This document shows positions 37,991 to 45,611 of a stretch of 64,000 nt of DNA, in pieces (position 1 is the stretch's first letter; each line of letters opens with the position of its first letter). The DNA is taken from NCBI RefSeq assembly GCF_001885585.1, contig NZ_LSRP01000140.1, positions 101,103-165,102 on the forward strand, written 5' to 3'. The notes beneath the pieces are model-generated. The model saw only the letters and a program-made list of their open reading frames with translations, ran no database searches and had not been told where the DNA came from. This DNA comes from Pararhizobium antarcticum. Lineage in GTDB: Bacteria; Pseudomonadota; Alphaproteobacteria; Rhizobiales; Rhizobiaceae. The translations under genes were made by a program, and so were the position numbers.

Positions 37991-38755
37991 TCAACGGTTA
38001 GGCTGCCCGAATAACGGCGCCTTGTTCGCGACCTGAACGTTCGAAGCCCTGTGCCCTCCGCCGCCGGTCCGCACCTGCCTGCTCTCCCTGACGAGCAAAA
38101 CAGACAGGACAGCGAATGCCAGGAGCAGTCCGGTTGGGTAGATCAGCAAGGCCCTGAGATAGGAGAATATCCGCATTACCAGGATGCGGATATTCATGCC
38201 GGTCGCGCCGAAGAACCACAGGGAAAGCATCTGCAGAATGCCGACAAGCCCCAATCCTACCACGATGAAAAGCAGGATTTTCCAGACTCCATAGAGTCTT
38301 TCCAGCCGTCCGGTCATCGGCTCGTGGTTTTCTGGCAGGAGGCTCAATGTCGTGGCCAGGATCACGGCTGCAATCAGGGACGCCGGGAAAGGCGTCGACA
38401 GGATACCCAAGGAGAAACCAACGGCCCAGAAGGAACCGAACGTTGTTCCAAACGGAAGATCCGCCAGAACCAGGATGGGCACAGAGAGCCCGATCATCGG
38501 AGATATTCCGATGGTGCGCGCTCGTCCCAGCGAAATTCGCCCTGTCGAATAGGTGAAAGCCAAGTAAATGAGTGGCTTCAAATACAGGCCGAGAACCAGC
38601 GTGAGCGCACCCGAAGCGCCTCCGACACTTTGTGCACCCGAGAGCTTGACCAAACCATAGACGAAAAACGGGAAAGCGAGCGTGATGGCCACCAGGATAC
38701 CAAAGCGCATCCCGAGACGCCGTGCATATTGCCCACCGCTGATCCAACGCACCAA
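37991..38755 (-). CDS. Hypothetical multi-pass membrane protein
   Basis: 254 residues from TTG 38755, preceded by AGGGGAAGCGTC; GTG 38752 or ATG 38710 are alternatives. Hydrophobic segments: FGILVAITLAFPFFVYGLV, GALTLVLGLYLKPLIYLA, MIGLSVPILVLADLP, FWAVGFSLGILSTPFPASLI, ILLFIVVGLGLVGILQML and LLLAFAVLSVLLV. I do not recognise a family. Nearest genes are prfC (convergent) and a HAD phosphatase on the same strand. It is less conserved-looking than its neighbours and may be an accessory insertion. Confidence 0.7.
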   Translation of the reverse strand: MVRWISGGQYARRLGMRFGILVAITLAFPFFVYGLVKLSGAQSVGGASGALTLVLGLYLKPLIYLAFTYSTGRISLGRARTIGISPMIGLSVPILVLADLPFGTTFGSFWAVGFSLGILSTPFPASLIAAVILATTLSLLPENHEPMTGRLERLYGVWKILLFIVVGLGLVGILQMLSLWFFGATGMNIRILVMRIFSYLRALLIYPTGLLLAFAVLSVLLVRESRQVRTGGGGHRASNVQVANKAPLFGQPNR

Positions 38756-38873
38756 GACGCTTCCCCTCTGATCGAAACAATGGAAAATGCGTAGTGTAAA
38801 ACCTTTAAGGCGAGCAAAAGCAGGTTCTTAAAGTTGTATCCTTCGGTCGATCGAAACCCCTGACGTCTTGCCT

Positions 38874-39548
38874 CTAACGGCGGTCCGTCAAAGTGAGATC
38901 GCCGTTTTCATCGACCGAGACCGCGATGCCGACATAGCCGGGGATGGTCTGGTGCCTGGTCTCGAAGGGATGGGTGTGGGTCGCGGTGATCACCATGACG
39001 TCCGCGCCGGCCGCCTCACCGGCAATCACGCCGGCCGCGACATCCTCGAACACCAGGCAATCCTTGGCGTCGAAACCAACGCGCTTGGCGCCGAGCAGAT
39101 AGCATTCCGGGCTCGGCTTGCCGCGCGAGACATCCTCGGCGATGACGATGAACCTTGGTTCCGGCAGGCCGGCGGCAGCGATCCGCACCTTGGCGAGTTC
39201 GCGGGGCGAGGACGTGACGATCGCCCAGCGTTCCGGCGGCAGGCTTTTCAGGAATTCGATGGCGCCGGGCAGCGGGCGAACACCCTCGACATCGTCCATC
39301 TCGCGCTGCGTGATGATGGCCGCCTCCGCTTCGGGGTCGACGCCCGGCAGGCCGAGCTGGCGGATCGTATCGACGCCGCGCTTGCCGTGCATGGTCGGCA
39401 GGAAGGTCGCAACATCGAGGCCATGGCTTTCCGCCCAGCTTCCCCAGACCCGTTCGGCCGCCTCGATGGAACTCAGCAACGTGCCATCCATGTCGAACAG
39501 GAAAGCGGAATATGTCTTACCGAAAACCGGCGTGGAAGCAGGGGACAA
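38874..39548 (-). CDS. HAD-superfamily sugar phosphatase-like protein
   Basis: 224 residues from TTG 39548, which has AAGGAG about eight bases upstream (the frame continues to TTG 39575). HAD motifs: SAFLFDMDGTLLSS (I), AIVTSSPRELAKV (II), GKPSPECYLLGAKRVG (III) and CLVFEDVAAGVIAGEAAG (IV). The cap and the motif order resemble YfbT/glycerol-phosphate and hexose-phosphate phosphatases (HAD-IA). Substrate unknown. No operon partner. Confidence 0.88.
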   Translation of the reverse strand: MSPASTPVFGKTYSAFLFDMDGTLLSSIEAAERVWGSWAESHGLDVATFLPTMHGKRGVDTIRQLGLPGVDPEAEAAIITQREMDDVEGVRPLPGAIEFLKSLPPERWAIVTSSPRELAKVRIAAAGLPEPRFIVIAEDVSRGKPSPECYLLGAKRVGFDAKDCLVFEDVAAGVIAGEAAGADVMVITATHTHPFETRHQTIPGYVGIAVSVDENGDLTLTDRR

Positions 39549-39682
39549 GAGAGGAACTCCTTCGGATAGAGGCAATCGTCGGTCTGTGACGGTTCAAGCC
39601 CCCTCCGCATAAGGGGATTTTCTGCGGAGATCAAACAGGATCGGTCACCGGGCCGTGTCGAGCGTGTTTTTGTTCGAGATGT

Positions 39683-40294
39683 CTATTGCGCCGAAAAGGC
39701 AAGGCGCAGGCCCATCAGCCCGAAGGCCGCTGCAAATCCGCGCCGCATCCAGGCGACGACGCCGGGCCGGGCCATCACACGCGCCCGGGCTGCCGCTGCA
39801 AAGACGCCGTAGACGACGAAAACCAGGAATGTCAGGAGCATGAACACCGCGGCCAGGCCAATCATGAAAGCGGTCGGCTGGGATGTGGACGCCGGAACGA
39901 ACTGCGGCAGGAAGGCGAGAAAGAACAAGGAGAGCTTCGGATTGAGACTGTTGATCAGGATCGCCGTTGCGACGATTTTGGTGGACGGTACCGGCGGTGC
40001 ATCATCGGCGATGCGCAGGGCATCCCGGTCGCGGAGCACACTCCACGCCATATAGAGCAGGTAGACGACGCCGAGATATTTGATGACCTCGAAGGCAAGC
40101 GCACTGGTGTGCAGCAGGGCGGACAGGCCGGCAATGCTGGCGAAGATGTGGGGCAGGATGCCCAGCGTGCAGCCGAAGGCCGCGACGATGCTGGCACGTG
40201 CGCCATTGTTGAGCCCGATCGCCAGCGTGTAGAGCACGCCGGTGCCCGGCAGGAGAATGATGATCAGCGAAGTCAGCAGGTAATCAAGGCTCAT
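39683..40294 (-). CDS. LysE family translocator, copy 2
   Basis: 203 residues from ATG 40294. N-terminal LIIILLPGTGVLYTLAIGLN replaces the usual PGP motif of copy 1 with PGTG; INSLNPKLSLFFLAFLPQFV is the typical second mark. Six hydrophobic segments. The AraC regulator 94 bases upstream on the same strand is a likely local regulator of export of an unidentified amino acid. Confidence 0.88.
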   Translation of the reverse strand: MSLDYLLTSLIIILLPGTGVLYTLAIGLNNGARASIVAAFGCTLGILPHIFASIAGLSALLHTSALAFEVIKYLGVVYLLYMAWSVLRDRDALRIADDAPPVPSTKIVATAILINSLNPKLSLFFLAFLPQFVPASTSQPTAFMIGLAAVFMLLTFLVFVVYGVFAAAARARVMARPGVVAWMRRGFAAAFGLMGLRLAFSAQ

Positions 40295-40388
40295 GATCCG
40301 GTTCCGTCCTTTGTTTACAGGGACGATATGCCGGCAATGCGCCCATGACGTCTTGAACGGAATTGCAGATCCGAAGGACCGGTGTTCT

Positions 40389-41192
40389 TCAGCGGATGCC
40401 CTGCCGGTAGACCCCGGGCGTCAGGCCATAGGCGCGCACGAAGCTGCGGGTCATGTGGCTCTGGTCGGCAAAGCCGCCGGCGAATGCCGCATCGCTCAGT
40501 GCCAGCCCCTGCGCGATCAGCCGGCGGGAAAGGGCGAGCCGGCGCTGGACGAGATAGGCATGCGGGGTCATGCCCAGGGCGCGGCTGAACCCGCGTAGCA
40601 CCTGGAAGCGGTTCAGGCCGCTGACCCGCGCCAGATCATCCAGCGTTACGGTCGCAGCCGGATCGTCGTCGATGAGGCTGCGCGCCCTCGCTATCGGCGG
40701 AGCGGGGCTTTTGCGCAGCGGCGCTTCAACACGGTGCGCGGCCACCAGCAACAGCAGGCTGCTTTCGGCAGCCATCTGATCGGCGGTATCGGTTGTTGTC
40801 ATCTCCCAGTAGAGGGAGAGGAAATCCTTGGCCCCGACCCGATCCGTGACCACCGGATGTGAAAACACGAAATCACCCGAGCGACCGTCGCTGATATCGA
40901 AATGCGCCCGCTCTACCAGCTGTGGATCGAGATAGAGCATGCACCAGGCGCGCCCGTCATCGGTGATCGGCGTGCCATCATGCACTTCGCCCGGATTGAC
41001 AGTGATCATGTCGCCGGGCCCCGCCTCGACCGGGCCACGGCCGCTGGCCGATTTCTGCGCCCCGCGCAGAATGACGCCGATGCCGAACTGGTCATGGGTG
41101 TGACGACCAAAGCTGTGGACGCTGTCGGCCTCGACGGCCTCCACGCCAGCGATGACACACCGTCGCATCCGAAACCGGTTCGATGTCGTCAT
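40389..41192 (-). CDS. AraC family transcriptional regulator (cupin-type sensor)
   Basis: 267 residues from ATG 41192, placed four bases after the stop of the GFA gene. N-terminal AraC-binding cupin: HTHDQFGIGVILRG and MITVNPGEVHDGTPI. Two helix-turn-helix motifs at the C-terminus: VTLDDLARVSGLNRFQVLRG and LALSDAAFAGGFADQSHMTR, ending RAYGLTPGVYRQG. It follows GFA and precedes a LysE gene, so it probably controls the exporter; the ligand is unknown. Confidence 0.93.
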   Translation of the reverse strand: MTTSNRFRMRRCVIAGVEAVEADSVHSFGRHTHDQFGIGVILRGAQKSASGRGPVEAGPGDMITVNPGEVHDGTPITDDGRAWCMLYLDPQLVERAHFDISDGRSGDFVFSHPVVTDRVGAKDFLSLYWEMTTTDTADQMAAESSLLLLVAAHRVEAPLRKSPAPPIARARSLIDDDPAATVTLDDLARVSGLNRFQVLRGFSRALGMTPHAYLVQRRLALSRRLIAQGLALSDAAFAGGFADQSHMTRSFVRAYGLTPGVYRQGIR

Positions 41193-41196
41193 CGCA

Positions 41197-41601
41197 TCAA
41201 TCCCGCTCCCGGCCCGGCAGTTGCCCTGTCTCGCCAAACCAGTCGGCGGCCGAGGTGCACCAGATCTGGTGGTTCGGCTTCAGCGCCTTGCGCTGGCGGA
41301 TATTGCCCCAGCGGATGCCGATCACGTCTGCATCCTCATCGGTCCCGGTGGTATAAAGCGGCGAGCCGCAATCGCCGCAGAACATCTGGTAGCGGATCCG
41401 GCCATTGGCGCCGGTCTTAACGTAAGTCTTCGGCACTCCCGACGTGATGCGGAAATCCTCGCGCCGGGCCGCGGCCGTCACCCGGTAAGGGCTGCCGGTC
41501 AGGTGCTGGCAGTCGGTGCAGTGGCAGATCCCGACAGCGCCGGGGTCGATCACCGCCTCATATTTCACCGCGCCGCAATGGCATTGGCCGTCGATCTGCA
41601 T
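41197..41601 (-). CDS. GFA family (CENP-V/glutathione-dependent formaldehyde-activating-like) protein
   Basis: 134 residues from ATG 41601 with GGAAAG upstream. Zinc-binding cysteines: GQCHCGAVKYEA, GICHCTDCQHLTGSP and MFCGDCGSPLYTT. Related proteins bind glutathione-formaldehyde adducts, though most GFA-like members have no shown activity. It lies directly after iolB on the same strand (33-base gap from the iolB stop), and before the AraC gene. Confidence 0.9.
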   Translation of the reverse strand: MQIDGQCHCGAVKYEAVIDPGAVGICHCTDCQHLTGSPYRVTAAARREDFRITSGVPKTYVKTGANGRIRYQMFCGDCGSPLYTTGTDEDADVIGIRWGNIRQRKALKPNHQIWCTSAADWFGETGQLPGRERD

Positions 41602-41633
41602 GTGCTTTCCTCTTGAAGGAGGACTGTAGGGCA

Positions 41634-42434
41634 TCAGACGCCGGTGAACAGCCAGGCGTGCTCCTTGGCATTGTTGAATTTCCAGACCCGCGACGGCCCG
41701 GCCATGACGTTGAGATAATAGAGGTCGTAGCCATGGATGGCTGCGACCGGGTGATAACCCTTCGGCACCAGCGTCACGTCGCCATCCTCGACGGCCATCG
41801 TCTCGTCCAGCGAACGATCGTCGGTATAGACGCGCTGCATGGCGAAGCCCTGCGATGGATTGAGCCGGTGATAGTAGGTCTCCTCGAGGAAACTCTCGGC
41901 CGGCAGATTGTCCTCATCGTGCTTGTGCGGCGGATAGGACGATGTGTGCCCACCGGGTGTGATGACCTCGACAACCAGCAGCGAATGCGCCGCATTGTCG
42001 TCTTCCGGCATGATGTTGGTAACGTAGCGCGTGTTGGTGGTCTTGCCGCGCGTCATCTGCGGATGCCGGCCGGGCGCGATAACCTGTGCCTTGTAGCCTT
42101 CCGCGCCCGGCGCCGAGCAGACGGCCAGATCAAGCGCCGTCGTCGCAACGGCTTCCCAGCGGCTGCCCTTCGGCACATAGACGGCAAAAGGCAGGCCCTC
42201 GAATGGCGTCATGCGTTCGCCAAGTTCGCCGAAATCCTCGCCATCGACTGTTACCGTCGCCTTCCCGGAGACGAGCACGAGGCAGGTCTCGCGATCCGCA
42301 CTTTCGCCAGACGTTTTTTCGCCAGCCAGCAGCCGGTGAAGACCGAAGCCGACATAGGTCCAGCCGGCCGATTGCGGCGTGATATCGTGGACGAGGCCCA
42401 ATGTGCCGGCCGGTTTGACGAGAAGGTTCGGCAT
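41634..42434 (-). CDS. iolB: 5-deoxy-glucuronate isomerase
   Basis: 266 residues from ATG 42434 (MPNLLVKPAGTLGLVHDITP). Cupin metal-binding segments: GGHTSSYPPHKHDEDNLPAE, with EETYYHRLNPSQGFAMQRVY and GYHPVAAIHGYDLYYLNVMAG, all standard IolB. It isomerises 5-deoxy-D-glucuronate to 2-deoxy-5-keto-D-gluconate in inositol catabolism. Last gene of the iol operon; a 260-base spacer with rhizobial repeats separates it from iolE. Confidence 0.96.
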   Translation of the reverse strand: MPNLLVKPAGTLGLVHDITPQSAGWTYVGFGLHRLLAGEKTSGESADRETCLVLVSGKATVTVDGEDFGELGERMTPFEGLPFAVYVPKGSRWEAVATTALDLAVCSAPGAEGYKAQVIAPGRHPQMTRGKTTNTRYVTNIMPEDDNAAHSLLVVEVITPGGHTSSYPPHKHDEDNLPAESFLEETYYHRLNPSQGFAMQRVYTDDRSLDETMAVEDGDVTLVPKGYHPVAAIHGYDLYYLNVMAGPSRVWKFNNAKEHAWLFTGV

Positions 42435-42525
42435 GGTGCTGTGTCTCCTGTTTCGTTCGAAGGAATTCCCCCTCACCAAGTGCGCCCAGCGTTCGACTGC
42501 GTCTCACGGGGCTTACTATCCGCTT

Positions 42526-42611
42526 CCACAAGGGGAGAGGAGGGAGTGCCGCAAGCGCCTGTCTGTGCTTGGGGCGTCGAGGATTACGCGGTCCTACCTC
42601 TCCCCTTGTGG
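42526..42611. repeat. RIME-like palindromic repeat between iolE and iolB
   Basis: CCACAAGGGGAGAGG (42526-42540) and CCTCTCCCCTTGTGG (42597-42611) are perfect 15-base inverted arms around 56 bases. The arms resemble the short palindromic CTCTCCCC spacer repeats found throughout Rhizobium genomes. It interrupts the iol operon between iolE and iolB without a gene; it can form a long stem in mRNA. Total spacer 42435-42694 holds no gene. Confidence 0.75.
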
Positions 42612-42694
42612 GAGAGTATACGAAGGCCGCGAGAGCGGTTTAGCCGATCGCTTGGCCGAAATTGGTGAGGGGTTTTTAGCCCCATCCGTTGACA

Positions 42695-43612
42695 TCACCC
42701 CTTGGGGAAGCCTTCGGTTTCAACCGTATAGCCGGCAGCGGTCATGACGCGCATCAGTTCGGCATGGCCGATCTCTGCCATCTTTTGCGGCGGCGATTTG
42801 CGCGGGTCCTGTTCGGCCTCGACCACGAACCAGCCTTCGTAACCGTAATCGGCGAAACGCTGGACGATGGATGCAAAATCGAGCGAGCCGTCACCCGGCA
42901 CGGTGAAAGCACCGAGCGCGACGGCATCGAGGAAGGATTGCTTGCTGCGATCAAGTCCGTTGACGACGGACTGGCGGATGTCCTTCACATGCACATGGTT
43001 GATGCGGCCATGGTGGTTGTCGATCGCCCGCAGCACGTCACCGCCGGCAAACGCCAGATGACCGGCGTCGAGCAGCAGCGGAATGCCTTCGCCCGAATTC
43101 TTCATGAATGCGTCGAGTTCGGCCTCGGTTTCGACGACGGCCGCCATGTGGTGATGGTAGGACAGCGGCATGCCCTGATCGGCGCACCATTCGCCAAATT
43201 CGGTGACACGCCGGCCATAGGCTTTCATCTCGTCATCGCCGAGCCGCGGCTTGGTGGCGAGTGGTCTGGAACGGTCACCCTGGATCGAACGGCCGACCTC
43301 GCCATAAACGATGCAGGGCGCGTTGACGGCCTTGAACAGCTCGATCATCGGCGCGATGCGGTCCTTGTTGACTGACAGATCCTCATCGACCAGCGTGCCG
43401 GAAAACCAGCCGCCGCAGAGCGTCACGTCGGCGGCGCGCAGGATCGGCAGCATTTCACCGGGGTTGTTGGGGAAGCGGCGCCCCTGCTCCATGCCGGTGA
43501 AACCCGCGCCGCGCGATTGGCGCAGGCATTCTTCAAGCGACACGTCGTCGCTCAATTCGGGAAGATCGTCGTTCCACCAGGCGATGGGCGACATGCCGAG
43601 TTTGGCTTTCAT
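42695..43612 (-). CDS. iolE: Myo-inosose-2 dehydratase
   Basis: 305 residues from ATG 43612 (MKAKLGMSPIAWWNDDLPEL). TIM-barrel (AP endonuclease 2-like) features: SRGAGFTGMEQGRRFP, SYHHHMAAVVETE, LLLDAGHLAFAGGDVLRAID and HVHVKDIRQSVVNG with metal-binding His and Glu. It removes water from scyllo-inosose. It follows iolD by 22 bases on the same strand. Reading to 43894 is an artefact of overlap with iolD. Confidence 0.96.
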   Translation of the reverse strand: MKAKLGMSPIAWWNDDLPELSDDVSLEECLRQSRGAGFTGMEQGRRFPNNPGEMLPILRAADVTLCGGWFSGTLVDEDLSVNKDRIAPMIELFKAVNAPCIVYGEVGRSIQGDRSRPLATKPRLGDDEMKAYGRRVTEFGEWCADQGMPLSYHHHMAAVVETEAELDAFMKNSGEGIPLLLDAGHLAFAGGDVLRAIDNHHGRINHVHVKDIRQSVVNGLDRSKQSFLDAVALGAFTVPGDGSLDFASIVQRFADYGYEGWFVVEAEQDPRKSPPQKMAEIGHAELMRVMTAAGYTVETEGFPKG

Positions 43613-43634
43613 GGGAAGTCTCCTTGGAAAAGTC

Positions 43635-45485
43635 TTAGCCGATGCGCTGGGACGCGAGCGCTTTTTCATAGCCCTTGCGGGCTTCGTTGACAGACGGGCG
43701 CACCGACACTTCCGGCACCGCGACATCCCACCAGTTACCGCCTTCGTCGGTGGTGACAAGCGGATCGGTATCGATGACGACGACGGTCGTTCGGGTCTCG
43801 TTCGCCATCTCCGCAAGGGCTGTCTCAAGCTCGCTGATCGACGACACCTTGCGCGAGACGGCCCCCATGGCCGCGGCATGCGCGGCAAAATCAATGCCGG
43901 GCAGCGTCACGTGGTGCGTGTCCTTCAAGAGATTGTTGAAGTTCGCGCCCCCGGTCGCCATCTGCAGCCGGTTGATGCAGCCGTATCCGGCATTGTCGAG
44001 CAAGACGATCGTCAGCTTGACGCCGAGCATGATCGAGGAGACCAGCTCGGAATTCAGCATCATGTAGCTGCCGTCGCCGACCATGACGATGACATCGCTG
44101 TCGGGCTTTGCAAGCTTGACGCCGAGACCGCCGGCCACTTCGTAGCCCATGGTCGAGAAGCCGTATTCCATGTGATAGCTGCCGGGCTCTTGCGGCTGCC
44201 AGAGCTTGTGCAACTCACCGGGAAGCCCACCGGCAGCGCAGACCAGCGTCGTGTTGTCCGGCCGGGCACGCTGCACCGCGCCGATGACCTGCGCGTCGGA
44301 GGGCAAAGGGGCATTGGTCGTTGCCAGAGCCCGCTCTGCAGCCTTCAGCCACGCGGCCTTGCCGTCTGCCGCGATCGTCGCCCAGTCGCTATCGGTTTTG
44401 TGGATGCCAAGACCGGCACTCAGCGCCTCCAGCCCGACACGGGCATCGGCAACGAGCGGAAGGCTCTCATGCTTGGCGGCATCGAAGGGCTGGACGTTAA
44501 GCCCGATGATCTTCACATCGGCGTTGCGAAACAGAGACCAGGAGCCGGTGGTGAAATCCTGCAGGCGCGTGCCGACCGCCAGAACGACATCGGCCTGGCC
44601 CGTCACCAGATTGGACGCCGAGGTGCCGGTGACGCCGACCGAGCCCATGTTGAGCGGATGACCATGCGGCAGCGCCGACTTGCCCGACTGGGTCTCGACG
44701 ACGGGAACACCATGCTTTTCGGCAAAGGCCGCCAAAGCCTTGCTCGCCTGCGAATAGAGAACGCCGCCGCCGGCAATGATCACCGGTTTTTTTGCGGCCT
44801 TCAGGGCGGCGATTGCGGTGGACAATTCGTCTGCATCCGGTTGCGGGCGGCGCGCCGTCCAGACCTTTTCGTCAAAGAAACTTTCCGGGTAGTCATAGGC
44901 CTCCGCCTGCACATCCTGGCAGAGCGAGAGCGTTACCGGGCCGCAATCGGCCGGATCGGTCAGCACCTGCATAGCGCGGCGCAGTGCCGGAATGATCTGC
45001 TCCGGACGGGTGATGCGGTCGAAATAGCGCGAGACGGGACGGAAGCAGTCATTGGCGGTCATCGCGCCGTCGCCGAAATCCTCGATCTGCTGCAGGACCG
45101 GGTCCGGACGGCGATTGGCGAAGACATCGCCGGGCAGCAGCAGCACCGGCAGGCGATTGACATGGGCAAGCGCTGCGGATGTCACCATGTTGAGCGCGCC
45201 GGGGCCGATCGATGTGGTGCAGGCCATGAACCGCTGGCGAAAGCTCGCCTTGGCAAAGGCGATCGCAGCATTGGCCATGCCCTGTTCGTTCTGGGCGCGG
45301 TAGGTCGGCAGCGTATCCTTGATGCCGTGCAGCGCCTCGCCGATGCCAGCGACATTGCCATGGCCGAAGATTGCGAAAACGCCGCCGAAGATCGGCAGTT
45401 TCTCACCATCGACGACTGTCATCTGCTGCGTCAGAAACCGGGCGAGCGCTTGCGCCATGGTCAGGCGAACGGTCTTCTGGGTCAT
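43635..45485 (-). CDS. iolD: 3D-(3,5/4)-trihydroxycyclohexane-1,2-dione acylhydrolase
   Basis: 616 residues from ATG 45485 (MTQKTVRLTMAQALARFLTQ). ThDP-dependent fold: FAIFGHGNVAGIGEAL, YRAQNEQGMANAAIAFAK (with the ThDP Glu region) and the C-terminal motif VMVGDGSYMMLNSELVSSI. It opens the inositol-derived ring to 5-deoxyglucuronate. The stop is 22 bases from iolE, and the 126-base spacer to iolC carries a short palindromic repeat. Confidence 0.96.
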   Translation of the reverse strand: MTQKTVRLTMAQALARFLTQQMTVVDGEKLPIFGGVFAIFGHGNVAGIGEALHGIKDTLPTYRAQNEQGMANAAIAFAKASFRQRFMACTTSIGPGALNMVTSAALAHVNRLPVLLLPGDVFANRRPDPVLQQIEDFGDGAMTANDCFRPVSRYFDRITRPEQIIPALRRAMQVLTDPADCGPVTLSLCQDVQAEAYDYPESFFDEKVWTARRPQPDADELSTAIAALKAAKKPVIIAGGGVLYSQASKALAAFAEKHGVPVVETQSGKSALPHGHPLNMGSVGVTGTSASNLVTGQADVVLAVGTRLQDFTTGSWSLFRNADVKIIGLNVQPFDAAKHESLPLVADARVGLEALSAGLGIHKTDSDWATIAADGKAAWLKAAERALATTNAPLPSDAQVIGAVQRARPDNTTLVCAAGGLPGELHKLWQPQEPGSYHMEYGFSTMGYEVAGGLGVKLAKPDSDVIVMVGDGSYMMLNSELVSSIMLGVKLTIVLLDNAGYGCINRLQMATGGANFNNLLKDTHHVTLPGIDFAAHAAAMGAVSRKVSSISELETALAEMANETRTTVVVIDTDPLVTTDEGGNWWDVAVPEVSVRPSVNEARKGYEKALASQRIG

Positions 45486-45567
45486 TGTTTCCTCCTCGGG
45501 TCGAGGACATTGCCTCGCCTTCCACTTTGAATATGAGGAGGCGTGCCCCCTCTGTCGCTTCGTGACC

Positions 45568-45585
45568 TCTCCCCCACAGGGGAGA
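45568..45585. repeat. Rhizobial CTCTCCCC palindromic spacer repeat between iolC and iolD
   Basis: TCTCCCC (45568-45574) and GGGGAGA (45579-45585) pair around CACA, in a broader CCCCCTCTG...CTCTCCCCCACAGGGGAGAT context common in Rhizobium spacers. The same CTCTCCCC word appears in the iolE-iolB repeat, suggesting the same repeat family in two spacers of the operon. Confidence 0.65.
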
Positions 45586-45611
45586 TCAGCCGCCAATGCC
45601 GCAGGGTCCAG

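Noticed and set aside
37998..38780. 260-residue minus-strand reading overlapping the membrane protein
   Set aside because: The alternate frame gives clear hydrophobic segments; this one is Arg/Gly-rich without structure, so it is a shadow.
43311..45530. 739-residue plus-strand reading opposite iolD
   Set aside because: Antisense of a fully recognised ThDP enzyme; composition typical of antisense in GC-rich DNA.
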